DNA of 64,000 bases, from positions 14,064,137-14,128,136 of the forward strand of contig NC_135172.1 in the NCBI RefSeq assembly GCF_041146795.1, in the 5' to 3' direction. Every line of letters starts with the position of its first letter. Position 1 is the first letter of the stretch. Below, one piece after another: positions 1 through 14,100 of the stretch. Source of the DNA: Maylandia zebra. Its lineage: Eukaryota; Chordata; Actinopteri; Cichliformes; Cichlidae. The notes beneath the pieces are model-generated. The model saw nothing but the letters and a program-made list of their open reading frames with translations. It made no database searches and was not told the DNA's origin. The translations under genes and the position numbers were made by a program.

Positions 1-1040
1 CCAGGATGTGAGTGGGCGTTAAGGCGTCTGGGAAGGGATCTCAAAACTGGATCATAGATGGCAGACAGTGTCGTAAACCACCGCCTCTGTTCAAAGATGG
101 TCGCTTACAGTGGACATAAATGGCTTCTTTTACCCCTCTTTCAAACCATCTGTCCTCTCTGTCCAAAAGGTGAACATTGGCATCCTCGAAAGAGTGACCT
201 TTGACCTTTAGATGCAGATGGACTGCCGAGTCTTGTCCCGTGGAGGTGGCTCTTCTATGTTAGTACATACTGATTCTATGTCAATCAGTATGACCTTAAC
301 ACACCATGCACTGTTTTTTTTTTATCAGTCTTGAGGTTTAAACATTTAGTGGATGCTTCCAAACGTTTGCTTTATATCCAGTTTATACTTATTGTGCAGT
401 TACTGTTTTGTATTTTTTGCTTGTTGCTTTTAATGCCATTACAGTATACCATGCATTAGCTTATAGAGTACTCTGTATATGCATCGTAACTTTTCTAAAC
501 TGTAATATGGGAGAAACATCAGTTGTGCAATTGAGAGCTTTAGTCGTGAGCCAGCATTAGACAGTGGCTCTGATTAAAGTGAAGATTATCCATTTTAACA
601 TGTTCTGAGTGTCCCATTTCAGTCCTGTATTGTAGGCTATGGAGAACTCAAGGAATTCACACACACCTGCACAGTGCACTCAAACATATTCATCTGTACA
701 TAATATCTGTAGGCTGATCGGAGGTCCACACTTACAGTCAACAATGTTGAAGGTTTGGTACTTTGGCTGAAGGAAAAGAGGAAGTTTTGTGCTCATAAGT
801 CACATTGAAATGAATGTGACTGTGGTACATTCCTTTCCTCTTTGTTTCCCCGGTGATCGTTATCACGGTTTCCTGAGACTCCCCCCATTCTGTATCAGTC
901 TTGTATTTATTCACCCAATAACAACGGTATTATTCCTGCACTTTCTGTTGTAACCCCAGTTCTCTATATGACTGTACCTATCTCAAGTGTATCAACAGAT
1001 GACGGCAGAACATCATAACTAGACTTAAACTGTGAGTCTT
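1..1040. other. No recognisable gene at the left edge
   Basis: AT-rich sequence with no long open frame and no clear repeat. It could be spacer or the 3' UTR of a gene outside the window. Nothing here decides between these. Confidence 0.3.
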
Positions 1041-1049
1041 TAGGCTGTC

Positions 1050-1525
1050 TGTGAGGCTGTCAGGAAGCTAAACTCCCTCCCGATTCTGCCCCCCTCTCCC
1101 CTCTTCTCCACCACGGTCTCACTGAACTCTGTCACACACACACACACACACACTCACTCTCTGACGCACTCACTGGCCTGCTCCAGTCACTTTGTGGAGC
1201 ATTGGACTGCTTAAGCATTGGACCTCATAAGACTTTGTTGTTACACTATCTCTTACCGTACACTACTAAATCTCCATTTGCACTATTTGCCTATTTTGCA
1301 CCACTATGCCTTCTTACTTGAATATTGTATATTGTATATTGCATAGCTTTTTTTTGTTATACGTAAAATTGTATTGTATTTATTTAAATTTTTACTTTTT
1401 AATTATTTTATTTGCATTTTTCTAATCACTAGGGTTTGAGAGTAACGCAATTTCTATTCTGTGTATGTCCTGTACATGTGGCAGAATTGACAAATAAAGT
1501 TGACTTGACTTGACTTAAAAAAAAC
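1050..1525 (+). mobile_element. LINE 3' tail (plus orientation)
   Basis: A degenerate stretch ending in AATAAAGTTGACTTGACTTG and a short A-run. That is the form of a non-LTR retrotransposon 3' end with a short terminal repeat. A CA microsatellite lies inside at about 1133-1153. It is 5'-truncated with no intact coding sequence, and the family is not assigned. Confidence 0.55.
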
Positions 1526-1649
1526 AAACAAAAACAGAGCAGTCCTGCCTAGTCCGACTTTCAGCACCTTTACAACCATCTAGGAAGTGAAAGCACAGCG
1601 TACGCCAGTAATTACAAAACCACCTGAACAAATAAAATTATAGCACTGG

Positions 1650-1800
1650 TCACAGACAGGCTGGTCTGAGCATTTCACATTTTCTCACACTAGCATCTCT
1701 AGGGTTTACAAACAAGTCTCAAAAAGAGAAAATATAGAGCAAGTTCTGTGCAAAATGTCCTGTTGATGCCAAATGACAATAAATGTAATAAAGGTTAGGC
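1650..1800 (+). mobile_element. Fragment of a Tc1-like transposon
   Basis: Contains diverged stretches such as GGCTGGTCTGAGCATTTCA and TCTCTAGGGTTTACA followed by AAAAAGAGAAAATAT, which match the N-terminal coding part of a common teleost Tc1-like element in order. The same family appears, more complete, at about 27.73-28.45 kb. It is too short and damaged to code. Confidence 0.6.
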
Positions 1801-2635
1801 GAGCTTCCACTGCCAATCAAAGATACAGATGCTTTTCATTAAGTACTTAGAGCTCTGGTTTTCATATTGCACTCTCACCTGGCTTTTATATATTGTGATT
1901 GTCTTAAAATATCCTAATGACAGCTTATTGCTAAAACATCTCCACCTTCTTATCCTGTAATAAAACAGTTATTAAAGTGTTTTTCATTAGAGTGTGCTGG
2001 TGTTTTCGCCCTTTTCCAGATATCTGCCCGTTCTGTAAACACTACTCGCATTACTAGTCTTCTGCAGCTAGAAACAACCTCGCTCCACTACACCAATCTC
2101 TTGATACACTTTGAAGGTACCCAATCAGGCTATAGAGAGAACATGAGTGAACGAATGGGTCCAACAACAGGAGCCATGAAAACCTGACAAAAAGATGACT
2201 CCTCAGCAAACAGATATCAGACATACCATTTTTTTGCATGAAAGACTTCCCCCAGAGTCATTCACGCAACACCAAAGAATCTAAGTAATTGATAAACAAT
2301 TAAATGACAGAAAATCTCTTGTTTTCCATTGTACTATAAAAAAATATGGGAAATATGGGACAGTGTGGGCAGTGAGCGCAAACATTTTCTGTGATTTCAC
2401 ACCTTCATCATGTAGAAAAAACTTGTAATGTAAAGAATCTAAATTTATTACTAAATAAAGTAAAAAATAGAGTACACCGAGTGCGTTTCTCTCATAAGAC
2501 TTTACAAAGCTGATTTTAACCTTTAAGACCTGCATACTGTATGCATAAGTGTAAACACAGCTTTTGCATGTTTCAGAGAAAATGACAAAAACGTGATTAA
2601 CTAATAAATACAAGTTTTAAGAAGACTTGTGGGTT
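1800..2635. other. AT-rich spacer downstream of gtf3c1
   Basis: No gene or recognisable repeat. Two short minus-strand open frames (2054-2239 and 2281-2613) show no family similarity and no splice partners. Confidence 0.3.
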
Positions 2636-2641
2636 TTTATT
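2636..2641 (-). other. gtf3c1: Candidate polyadenylation signal of gtf3c1
   Basis: AATAAA on the minus strand, about 175 nt after the gtf3c1 stop codon, which would give a short 3' UTR. Other AT-rich candidates lie further left near 2450. This assignment is positional only. Confidence 0.45.
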
Positions 2642-2816
2642 AAGAATTATAAGTTAGAGTACACAAAAGCTGAACACAAAAAAAAACTTTCCCAAAAGAA
2701 ATACAAACAACCTGATCAAATTTTTAAAATATCCTCACTTAGCTCTCAAAGGCTTGATCATTGTGTCAATATTTTCTCAGTCCTTGGAGATCTAAAAGAA
2801 GTTTAGCAAACACTTT

Positions 2817-5139
2817 TCAGGGTATACAACAGTTCCAGGTTCGCTCGTTGGGCAACACTCGACAGAGTCGCAGGCAGCAGCTGATGGTGGGCTCATACAT
2901 CACTATGTCTGGTTCTCTCTCGCTTTTTCTTTGCTGTGCAGGACGAGTGAACAGTGAGGGTTTAGGACTTTTAGCCAGAGTTTTCTTCGTCACACAGCCC
3001 AGTTCGATAAGTGCCTGTGGAAGAGACAAAAAGAGTAAAAACACAACCATAAAAAGGGTCAATTTTTGTCTTTGATGCATTTTGGCTCACGGGTATTCTT
3101 AACAAAGTTGCGGAACTTGTCATCTCAAACTTTGAACAGGTTTAATATGGGCACATTATCTATAGGACAAAAAATAAGGAAAGACAGCTCTTTTATAGCA
3201 ATGCTAAAACTGTGACAAGCTAAAGAGTGCTAATGTGTAAAAACTAGTTATCCTGGGATGTACCACGTTTTAAGAATTTCTTCCTTTGCCCTCATCAAAC
3301 TTGTGGTAACTTTTATAGTTGTCATTTTTCATGTTGTGTATACTGCCCCCCAAAAGTTGGGATGCTGCAATTTACAAATCTCATAAACTACTTCCAGCTA
3401 ATTAGGTTAATGGGCAACAAGTCAGTAACATGACTGGATAAAAGAAGAGCATCTTAGAGACGCTCAGAGTTTCTCAGAAGTAAGGACGGGAAGAGGTTCA
3501 CAATCTGCAAAAATAACGGTGTCTACAAATTGTGGAACAATTGAGAATGTTCAGCATCACGTCTTTTTCAGGGAAGATCTTGCATATTTCAGTAAGACAC
3601 TACACTGCAGACCAGTATGGCTTCATAGCAGAAGAGTCCAAGTGCTGAACTGTCCTGCCTACAACCCAGCCTTCTCAACAACTGAAAACATTTAGAGCAT
3701 GGAACCAAAAATGCAATAAAAAAAGCCAGGACTGCTGAGCGGCTAGAATCCTCCATCGGACAAGAATGGGAAAACATCCTCTCCCAAAAGTCCAGCAGTC
3801 GGTCTCCTCAGACGCTAAACGGCAGCAAACAACTTTTCTGAGACTTGATCTATTTCACAACTTTAAACATTTGATACCTTTTATTGTGTGAATAAAATCT
3901 GGGTTTATGAGATTTGCAAATCATTGCTTCCTATTTTTAAAATCACGTTTTACACAGCAATCGTGTTGCGTCTGCTATTCAAAGATACAGGCATATTTTT
4001 AACATTTAAGCATGGATTTAGTGCCGCTATAAGGCTGACTGGTTCATTTTCACTACTCTCATCAGTGCACTTGCTCAGCCCAGCAACAAACTGTCACTAT
4101 AGAAAGCATTTACCTGCTAAAGGAGCTGATAGAGGTCAGAAGGGAGACTGAATATTGGACGTGTATGACCCAAGTGCTCAAATAATGGAAAGTCTATTTT
4201 ATCTTTAGATCCTTTAGATTTAGATTTCTAGTGTTTGTGTGTATGAAATGTTGATACACTTAAACGAAAAAATAAAAAACTAATAGATGAAGTAACAACT
4301 ACTAGACTGGAATACCTGCACAAGATCCTGAACTGCCACTGGCTGCAGCAAATCTTTGTAATGCTCTACCAGCGCCTGGTGTGTCAGGCCGGGCTGAGAC
4401 ATGATGTGGTAGAGAACAGCTTCCAGCATGCCCTTACACACCTGCCGGTTCACCTTACCATCAACCAAGCGCCAGGGCCGGCTGATGAAGCTGGTTTCAC
4501 TGGATGCAAAAAGGAGAGAGATGAAACTTGGAATATTGATGAAGGGAAAAACGAAAACCTTGGTATGATTAAATTTGGTACTCACGCATCAGTATCGGGG
4601 CCTGTGGAGGAAGAGCATGCCTCATCGTTGTTCTCATCCTCTTTCCTTCCTCTTCTCAACCTCTGCTCTTTCCTGTTATCTTGTCTTCTCTCTGCGTCCG
4701 TCGTCTTCTTCCTTTCTGCAGCCTGTTTTTCCTCCTCCTGTATCTGCTTTCCTCCCTCCTCCTCCAATAACAACAACTGGTCTCCCCTCGATTCATCTGC
4801 CCTCTCCATCGGCCGTTCCAGTTGTTCCAGCTGTTTCTCCTCATTTGTTTCTTGGTTACTCGGCACTCCGTCCACATCCTCTTTGTCAGCGACGTCCTCT
4901 CTATCCACAGCCAATCTTTTCGCCGGTGGTTCTTCCTTCTCCACTTGGAATTCGCGGCTGCACCGCTTCCGTATAAAGGGGATGGTTTGCTTCTTCTCCA
5001 AAAACGGGTGTGACGCAGTGGATGACTGAGACCAGTGCTTGGAGCTGACAGTAAGAAGCCATGGTCCAGCGAGCTTCATGAGCACCCAGCGGACACTGAG
5101 ACTCCCAACTTTTACCACCTGGCCTTCTTCTTCCAACTC
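2817..5139 (-). other. gtf3c1: gtf3c1 C-terminal exons 37-39
   Basis: Exon 37 (4586-5139) starts with [20 protein letters not shown], a winged-helix-like segment, then runs into a long Glu/Lys/Arg/Gln-rich tract that is probably disordered or coiled coil. Exon 38 (4316-4499) encodes the conserved [20 protein letters not shown] and [11 protein letters not shown]. Exon 39 (2817-3014) encodes [13 protein letters not shown] and the conserved terminal [18 protein letters not shown] before the stop. Confidence 0.9.
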
Positions 5140-8100
5140 CTAGAACACAAACATGTTGCTATGAGTCACTGCCATTTTTAATACTTTTTACAAGGTGATT
5201 CCTCTGTAATTATTGCAGCTTCAGTGTTGTATAACATTTCAACTACATATCAAGAAAATTAGAACAGACTAAAGAAACTGAATGAGCTGCTGTGGCTTTC
5301 ATCATTGGAAAGAGGTGCGTGATGTAAAGCCTGGCTTAGGCTCCTGTGGGGAATCCTAGTAGAGACATACAACATAACCTATTCCCTACCTACCTAGTGT
5401 CTGATGTTATTGCCCACATTTATGCTGGTGCATTATGTGTAATAACCGTGTCCCGGTGCCAGTTTATAGAAGGGGAAAAAAAAAACTTTTTCCCCTCCTG
5501 GGTCTCCACTTTTTGTTCCGGTCATTTTTTTTTTTCAGGAAAAACATATTTGCTTCTATTCAGATAGTTTCAACTCGAGGAATTTGCTGGCATTTGGGAA
5601 TCTTTATATTATACTATGACTACTATTCCTTATACTGAGAGAATGATTGTTATTCTCTCACTAATAAATTCAAAAACTGGTGAAAAAGTAGTGCACAGAA
5701 TGAACTGATGGTGCTGAACGACATGTAGTTCCATGGGGTGTGCATTTATGACATCGCTACAGTGTAGATTTCCCATTGAAGCACAATGAAAGCAGTAATG
5801 CCTAGAATTTTAAAACATCCTGAGGACTTGTCATTTTTCAGTTCCTGCAGTGCAGACACGCAAACAAAGGGAGAAATCCTTAAAGAGTCATAAGAACGAT
5901 GACGAAGATCCTGTAGCAGGAAATAAATTAAAACGATGCAGAAAACACATCGTAACATAACTTAGACACCAAATCTGTTTTCTTCACCCTTCACATAAGG
6001 ATGTTGCGTTTAGATTTTGATTTTTACCTCCATGTACTGCTGCAGCTTCCTGCTGCGTCCAGACTGCCGCTCCAGCAGGTTCGCGTGAGCCTCGAGAAAG
6101 TCATAAGCATCCCAACCTCTTTCACCAGCTTCATCTAAGCTCCTCATGATCTGAGTGCACGCTTCAATGTCCCGCGGGGTGTATCCCTTTTGATTTACAA
6201 AGCGCCTGTAACACTCCTCCACACTGGGTGGAGAAAAGGAGGCTGAACGGACGAAGGAGGTGAGGTTGGAGGGCAGAAGGGATGGACCACATTTTGTCAA
6301 GTCCAGAGGTGCAAAGTCTAAAAATGAAGGAAACAGAAAATAAAGGATTTTATACAAACAGAGTTTGGTGTTCAAAAATAAAAGTCTAAAATGCGGTGGC
6401 TCTTACTCTCTTCACTGAACAGGCTGTGAGCGGGCGTGTTGCGCAGCTGCAACCTCATAATACACGACTCCATCACAATGCTATCATTGGTGTTTAGGTT
6501 GCGCACTTTTACTAGAAAAAGAGAAGAACAAACATAAATAGAAATGCAACATCCTTTAATCTTCTTAACACAGAAAACACCTACAAATTATATTACTAGC
6601 AATCAACTGATGCTACTGCAGGACTGCTGCTAATAAACACAATGCTAGCGACTGCTGTCCATGAGTGTGTGAAAGACAGACGGGACCAGCTTTGGCTGGA
6701 GGTTGTTTCTCCGAAGATTTTCTAAGAAGATTCTTGATCGAGTTATAATTGTTTACAAAACAATGAAACGGCTCAACGATCACAAAACTTTTCCACCTTT
6801 GTGCATAAATTATAAGCCACCTACCTACCTCACCTCTCTTAAGACTTACAGTTAGGCATAGATCATGTGACCCTGAACCCTCCTTTAGTTATACTGTCTT
6901 CTTCACTCACTATGTGTTTAGACACCACTCTGTATTTAATCATTTGTTATTATTAATCTCTGGTGTGTGTCTTTTTGTCATGTCTTTGTTCCCTCACCCC
7001 CAACCAGTCACAGCAGACGGCTGTCCCTCCAACAGACAGCTGTTGTGCTGGAGGCTTCTTCCTGTATAAGGAAGTTTTTCCCTCCCACTGTCGCTAAGTG
7101 CTTGCTCATAAATGGTCATTTGAATATTAAGCTTTCTATTTCTATTACTGTCGGGTCTTTACAATAAAGCACAGCGACTGTTGCTCTGATTTGGTGCTAT
7201 ATAAATAAAACAGTTTCTCCAAATATGGCAGGAACTTCACTGAAGAGTGTGTAAACTGTTTTAGAACAAAATGCACTGACATAAACTGCTTGCCGCTTGC
7301 TACAAAACTGTTTTGGAAGTTTGCTGACAAATTGTTCAATCAATCCAACAAACTTTCCGTTCAATCATCCACCAGGTATTATTACACAGTAAAAGGTTTC
7401 TAAAGCTTTACCGATGCCTGGGGTGCAATATCCTCGCATCATTAAGTACTTGGTGTGCGAAGCTTTTTGTGCCTTCACTTGTTGCCTTTTTTTCCCATCG
7501 TAATCGTCACCATCATCGTCATCCTCCTCTTCTTCTTCTACTAGTTCTGCCATACTGAAAAGAAAAGATTGTGACTTTTGTAAATCGGGCTACAAATAAT
7601 TTTTTTATGTTTTCTGTTTGTAAGCTTCATGAGAGCCCACTGTACAGTTCCTTCTAGCTAAAAACGGGATATATCTGTACAACTTAATAATAAAAACTAC
7701 TTTCTGATTTTGCTTTTACTTCAATGTGTTGTCACTACTACACTTTCAACCTGCTGTTGTTTATTAACACTTCAAGCAACATTTCATGTGTGAAAGATGA
7801 TGTACATATCTTTGCCTGAGATGCTTTGAAACTGTATAAAAGTCATTACGGTGCTGAATCCTTATGCCTCACCTCTTCACTACATCCTTGTCCACCAGGT
7901 TGCTGTCCACCACCACCATCTGTTTAGGTATGGAGGCGTACACATTCAGCAGTCCTAGAGACATCAGGCTGAGCGAGACTAGGCAGGCTCCACCCGGGGA
8001 CTGGAGAGAGAACTTGAGCATGTCCGACACATCTGGAGGCTCGTCTGAAGCTGGAGGTACCGTGTTTGACGTGGCCGACACTCCTGGAGCCTCTTCACCA

Positions 8101-11100
8101 GATCCAGATGTGGAGCTGTCGTCAGGCTTTTTCTGCTCGTCCGGCTTGCTCGAAACATCAGTTTTCTCGTTGTTCGTGTCAGCGTCCTTTATACTCTCGT
8201 CTCCTTTAATTTCACCTTGGTTGTCATCTCCTTCCTTTGTGGTGACATCTTTTGCCCTTTCCGGCTCACTCGCTGGTCTGTCAGCTTCTTTTCCTCCATG
8301 TTCTTTACTTTTGGAGCCTGTTTTTGTCTCCAGCACTTCCTCTCCATTCTGTGACCTGTACTCAGTTTCGTTGTAGAGTGTGATGATGGGCCTGTCATCA
8401 TGCGTGCCATTGTCAATTAGACTCCTTAAGAAGCGGAAGGAATCGGTGCACAGGGAATGAGGAAAACGCCATGAAAAACACCTATAAGGAAGGAGAGGGA
8501 GAGGGGTGGTGAAAAACTTCAGGGGGCAGTAAGTAGTGCAGGAAGAATTCACATACTGGACTACTGGATTTTTATTTTATTTTTATTATTCTGTATCCAC
8601 CTGTACAGTTTATGGATGCAGCTTATCAACCACGCTTGCTAGCTTTAGGTGAATATCTTGAAGCTTTACCATCTTCACTTGTTTCTAGGAATCCACCATA
8701 TAATAAAAAGGGCCTGACACCGGACACAACTGGGTAATGAATCACTCTGGATTTCCTGTAAGCAGTCAAATGCAAACAGAAACAAAGGGCTGGAAGCTAC
8801 ACTGATCCCAGGGGCACCCCTTCCTAAAGGGTACTTACCATAACATAGTGCACATAACTATTTGTCATGAAAGCAGCTTTTGTGTGAGAAATTTAAAAAA
8901 ACCAAAGACGTCCAGGTTTCTAGACGAGTTCTAGCAGTTACAAAAATCACCTATAAGTCCTACTTATGAGTGCTACTTAGGTGAAAGTGGCTACAGCTCT
9001 ATTCCAGCTAATTAATCAACTCATTCATTCAGACATACAGTACATTTGGAAAGTGTCCATTAGTTATAATGTAGGTTTTTTTTCTTCTTTGTTTTGAATA
9101 CCTCGCCACTTTTGATGAGCAAACAGTGGAGCAAATAACATGTGGAAGACAGAGGAGGAGCCGTGGGTTACCATGGTAATGAAACAGTTAGTAAAACATT
9201 CCCACTCCGTTCTCTGTAGTGCAGGACGTTCACTCCCGACCAGCTACCAGGATCAAGTGTTGTTTCAGTGATGCGTGCGAGCGTATCATTTCTCAATTGG
9301 TCGCGTACCTGAAGTAGGACTGGGACAGCTGGTAGGACATGGGCAGGATGGGCAGCGCTCGGTTCTTCTTCGGCCCAAACTGCTGGCTGATACGCCGGCG
9401 GTTGACCAGACCCCTCTTCCTGCACTGTATGAAGACTTTGCACAGAAGCTCCTGGTCATACTGACTGTACAAGTGGAAGATCTACGACAGAAGTGAGACA
9501 AATAATCAAAGGACTGAGCCTTAAAACATGACACAGATCTACTTATTAAGGGAATTTAATCCTATATAAAGCTTGATTACACTTTTTAATGATTTTTTTG
9601 TTTGAAGACATGAATAAAAAAAAAACATTCTTTACAGATAAACTTAGTTAACCTCCTAAGACCCGAACTCTTCCAAAGTATGCATTTTTAATTTCTCTTT
9701 GATATTTGGGCTGATTGGCACTTGATGAATGTAAAAAACAAAGAATTACCAGATTTTTTTTTTACCTTTTTTTTGTTTCTAAGAAAAATGAGAGCCACAT
9801 ATGAGGATTTTCGTTTAAAATTTCGATAGAATAGTGGCAGTATAATGTCCTTCTAAGTGGATATCAGGCCCTTGTAGAGTAAAATTGAGTATTTTGGTCT
9901 AAATAACCCAAAATGTGATGTCCACATATGTGGACGCCAGGTCCTAGGAGGTTAAAGGGAGATTTTATGGAAAAAAGGACTAAAACTGAAGGTTGGCTGT
10001 ACCTGAAAGGATCTGGAGGTTTTCATTTGATTGTTGGTCATGGCCAGAGTGCTCTGGATCAAGTTATGTAACACTACAGAATGAATGTCATCTGTGCTGC
10101 AGTGGAGACACACAAACAAACAATCACTTACTGCCATAAACATTCATATTCTAATGTAAAAATCTTAGATAACCTTACCTGTTCAAAGTGTCTTTGTATG
10201 GGAGCTTTTTCCCGCTGTCTATTGCAGAAACCTTAAACCTGTTTAAAAAAAAAAACAAACACTTGTTAGCTTTACACTTAGCTACATATTGTATGTCAGC
10301 ACATCAATCTTCCAGCTTTTTACCTCGAGAAGAGCTGCTGTTTGGTGTCAGGGATGATCAAATCATGAGCATTGACAATTGTGCTGAACTTCTGTCTGAG
10401 CAGCCGGATATACTCTGAGAACACTTTGGCACAATCCTAAAAAAGCACAGACAGAAATATTACACTTTCAATTCACTTAAATAAATAAAAATACAGAAAA
10501 TGGAAATAAAAAGAACGGCAAACACATACCTCTGGTTTTTCGGGATCAGCAGGTTTCTCCTTCTCCAAAAGACTCATCAGCGACTTGTCCTGGTACACTT
10601 CAGCCAGGCAGATCCTGCAGCAAAATTCCACGAGTTTCACGAATGACTGGATTTAAAAGTATGTGTTTCTTTGCTATCTGCACTCACCTGTAGTTCAGAA
10701 GTGTCTGAGGATTTTTCAGGATGTATCTTGAGCGACGTCCAACGGCAACTGACGTTTTATCCGATGATATCTCAAACTCTGCGTGGAGCAGGTCTCTCAC
10801 CACGCAGTGAGGTACAAACTGCCTTTTTAACTGCAACACATGATGTAACGTGCAGCACGTTTTGGAGGAAGTACGTGCGAGAAGCTGTAAAATTTAAAAA
10901 GATGATTGAATTTCTGTGCGTACCTTGCTGTTGAGCAGGTCTGCAGCCACACAGCAGAGCATCACCAGTGAGTCTTCCTGTACAGTCCAGTTGACTCTTT
11001 GTCTGGTCATCCGTTTCAAAGCCTGGTGGTCCGTCTCATCGTGTGCAGGAGTGCGTTTCTTGGGCTCTTTGATTATGAAAACACGTGTTTTTCCTCACAT

Positions 11101-14100
11101 CCAGCAGACACATGCATTCATTTTTAGGTTAAGATGGACACTTTGTACCTTTTTTCTTCTTGCGTGGAACTTTGACAACATCTTTCTTGGTTCTCTTCCT
11201 CTTCTGCCCCTTTCCTCCAACCACCCGCTGGTTTCTGGATGCTGGTTCTATTCCCACCTGGTTATCAGTGAATAAGAATACAAACAATAACTTCTAGACA
11301 GTCTAAATAGATGTCTTTGAGCACTGACCAGTAATTAAATAAAAAGAAACAACACCATTACTGCCTTTGGATAGTTACAATACTGGACAAAGAATGAGCA
11401 GGTAAATAATTATGTTGTTTATTATATAATAAAGGCCCACATTATGATTGTACTCTCAATTTGAGCTTAATTAAACATACCTGCTTAAAAGCTTCTTCCA
11501 CAAAGTTAGAATTATTAGTTTCTGTTAGCGTTGTGACGTACTAGATTATTAGACCAAATGTTGCACTGCTGCAACAGCGTTTCTATTCTTCTGCACATCC
11601 CATTACTATTAAGACGTGGCTGAAGACCAGAAACACCCCCACTGTTCAACAGCTTCCTCAAATTGTATGTCGGAAAAGAAAACCTCTGAACATTGTTCAT
11701 TTTCTGCAGGCAGGATTTAATGCAGGGCTGTTGAGTAGCTTTGAACTTATTTAATAGACATAACAAACTGGAAGATGAGCATATGTTAGAGTTAGATAGA
11801 AAATCCCATACCTGAACTTTTTCTGCCCTCGCTGGCCGCTTGGATGTGACATAACGCGGTGTCGCTGTACCTCCTGTTGTAGAGATTTGTGGTTAATATA
11901 AATGTTAAAAGCTCCAGGAGCAGATGTGACATAGCTGATCACATGAAGTGGACAAAAGAAAAAAAAAAAAAAAAACTCACCAGCTTTAAGCGCAAATCTG
12001 AGAGCATCTTTACTCAGGAGGCTCTTTAGTCTGGTTTTGTTGTCCTGTGCCTCTAAACCAGATTGCCTCTTAAAAACAAAAAAACCCCAATATGTCAAAA
12101 ATGCCAGCATGCATTCAACATGCACATGACTGTCTGTATTGCATACTGTGTTTGTACCATGTTAACAGAAAGCAGCTGATTGGTCCAAAACCAGTTGCGT
12201 TTAAGATGACCAAAAAATTCAGAGTCCAGTCCTCCTGCTCCTTTACCGTCTCCTGGTATCAATCCGTCATCACACACTTCAGTACTGCCCCTGTGTGTGT
12301 TTGACAGATGCACATTCATCAGCGTGACTTTAAAACACTGTGTATGAAAGGTTTCTGTGCTACTGTAGTACTGTAACTGCTCGAGTTAGTCAGCTTTAAT
12401 TGAAAATGAGAAATGGAAGAAAAGAAGCACAGTGAATAAGAACCCAGCCACACAGAAAAATGGGTGCTCTCTGACTGGCTGACAAGTGGCTGCCGGGAGT
12501 CGCTAGTGTGAAGCTGGTTGTAAAGTGGTATACGGTTGTTAGCAGCTCAATAGTTTGCATGGAAGCTGCCAACTTGTCTGCAAACACTCGCAAACTACTC
12601 ACCAAGTAGTGAAGTAAAACTACATTTCTTTTGCCTTCAAAGTTGGCTGCTGTGGTAAGGCACAACTTTTACTTTAATAAGTCACAATGCGATTTATGAT
12701 GCAGCACCCTCTTTAAAACCGATTTCACTCGGCGACAGCCAGGAACCTTCATATCGTTTTTTTCCTCCCTTGCAGCCAGAGGGAGAGAAATCATTACACA
12801 CGTACTTTAGCAGGTACGCCATTCCTGCGAAAACGTGGCGTTCTTGCACAAAAGAAGGAGTCGTTTCCTCATCAGTGGTGTTCCTCTTACAACGAACTAC
12901 CCCTAAAAAGAACATTTTCAAACAGGGACATATTATTATTTGAATAATTGCCAGAGCAGTGCGTGCGTTTTATGGTCATGTATGTACGTACCCAGTGGTG
13001 TGTTGAGGCAGACGCACATCAGGTCAAACCAGTACTTTTCCAGGTCATCAGCAGTGTTGAAGACGTAAGGGCGCCTTTCAAACGGTTTTTCAAGGCACTC
13101 TGTGACCAGCCAGTAGTGAGGCTCGGTGTTGGTGGTGTCAACAATAGTAGCATTACGTTTAAGATACACAAACACCTGGATGATTGAATGGATAAAGACA
13201 TATTAGTGCATAAAAATGCTCCTGAGCAGCTACATTTACAGTCATTGATAAGTAAGATTTTTGTGAAGATCAAGCAATTTTTACAACCTTAGAAAAAACC
13301 TTAAAAATCAAAAACATGTGCTTGTATTCCTTTTAATAGTCCTCGTACGCTTACACGTACTTTACTGTTTTAAGGTTTTGTGTACCTGGTCTTTCTCCAT
13401 GAACTTCTCAATTGGACCAAACTGCAGAAGACCCATGTAGACCAACTTTAGCAGGTTTTCATGAAATACAAAGATGTACTTCCTAAAATAAAAAAATAAA
13501 AAATAAAAAAAATAGTCCATAAATGCTCACTTTCAGGTCCCAGATGTGGCGTGTTACCGAGAGGACAGAATGAAAATCACCGTTTATAAAGCAGCCGTCT
13601 TCTCATTCGTGCAGGCAGCGCTCTCACCAGATGATGTTGCTTTACAGGATCATTGAGATATTCCTCCAGTCCTTCCACCTGTGGGCACAAGTTAGCAGTG
13701 TTAACTCAAAAGAATGGGTCGTTCTAAAGAGCTCACTGAATTTATGCATGGCACTGTAGTGGTACAAGTGTATTTAGGAGCACAGCATCTCAGCCATGAA
13801 GCAGCAGACCACATAAAGTCCCAAACTGGAGTTTAGCCAAGTGCTGAGATGCACAGTGTGTAAACATCACCAGCACTCTGCAGACTCAGTAAGCGCAGAG
13901 CTCCAACCCTCCTCTGGCATTAACATCAGCACAAGAACTATACTACCGTCCATATAGTGCATCTCAAAAAACAATAACAGGGCTGATGTTTGCCACTTGA
14001 AACTCAGAGAAAACTGAAAGACGGATGCTTTTAAAATATGTGAGCACATTTTTTAGTATTTACACAGTATTAAGGTAACTGATCCACAAATACCTAAACA

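Noticed and set aside
4361-5029. 222-codon plus-strand open frame
   Set aside because: It is antisense to gtf3c1 exons 37 and 38. The low-complexity exon leaves the opposite strand open; no family similarity.
7864-8376. 170-codon plus-strand open frame
   Set aside because: Antisense shadow of the Ser/Glu-rich gtf3c1 exon 33.
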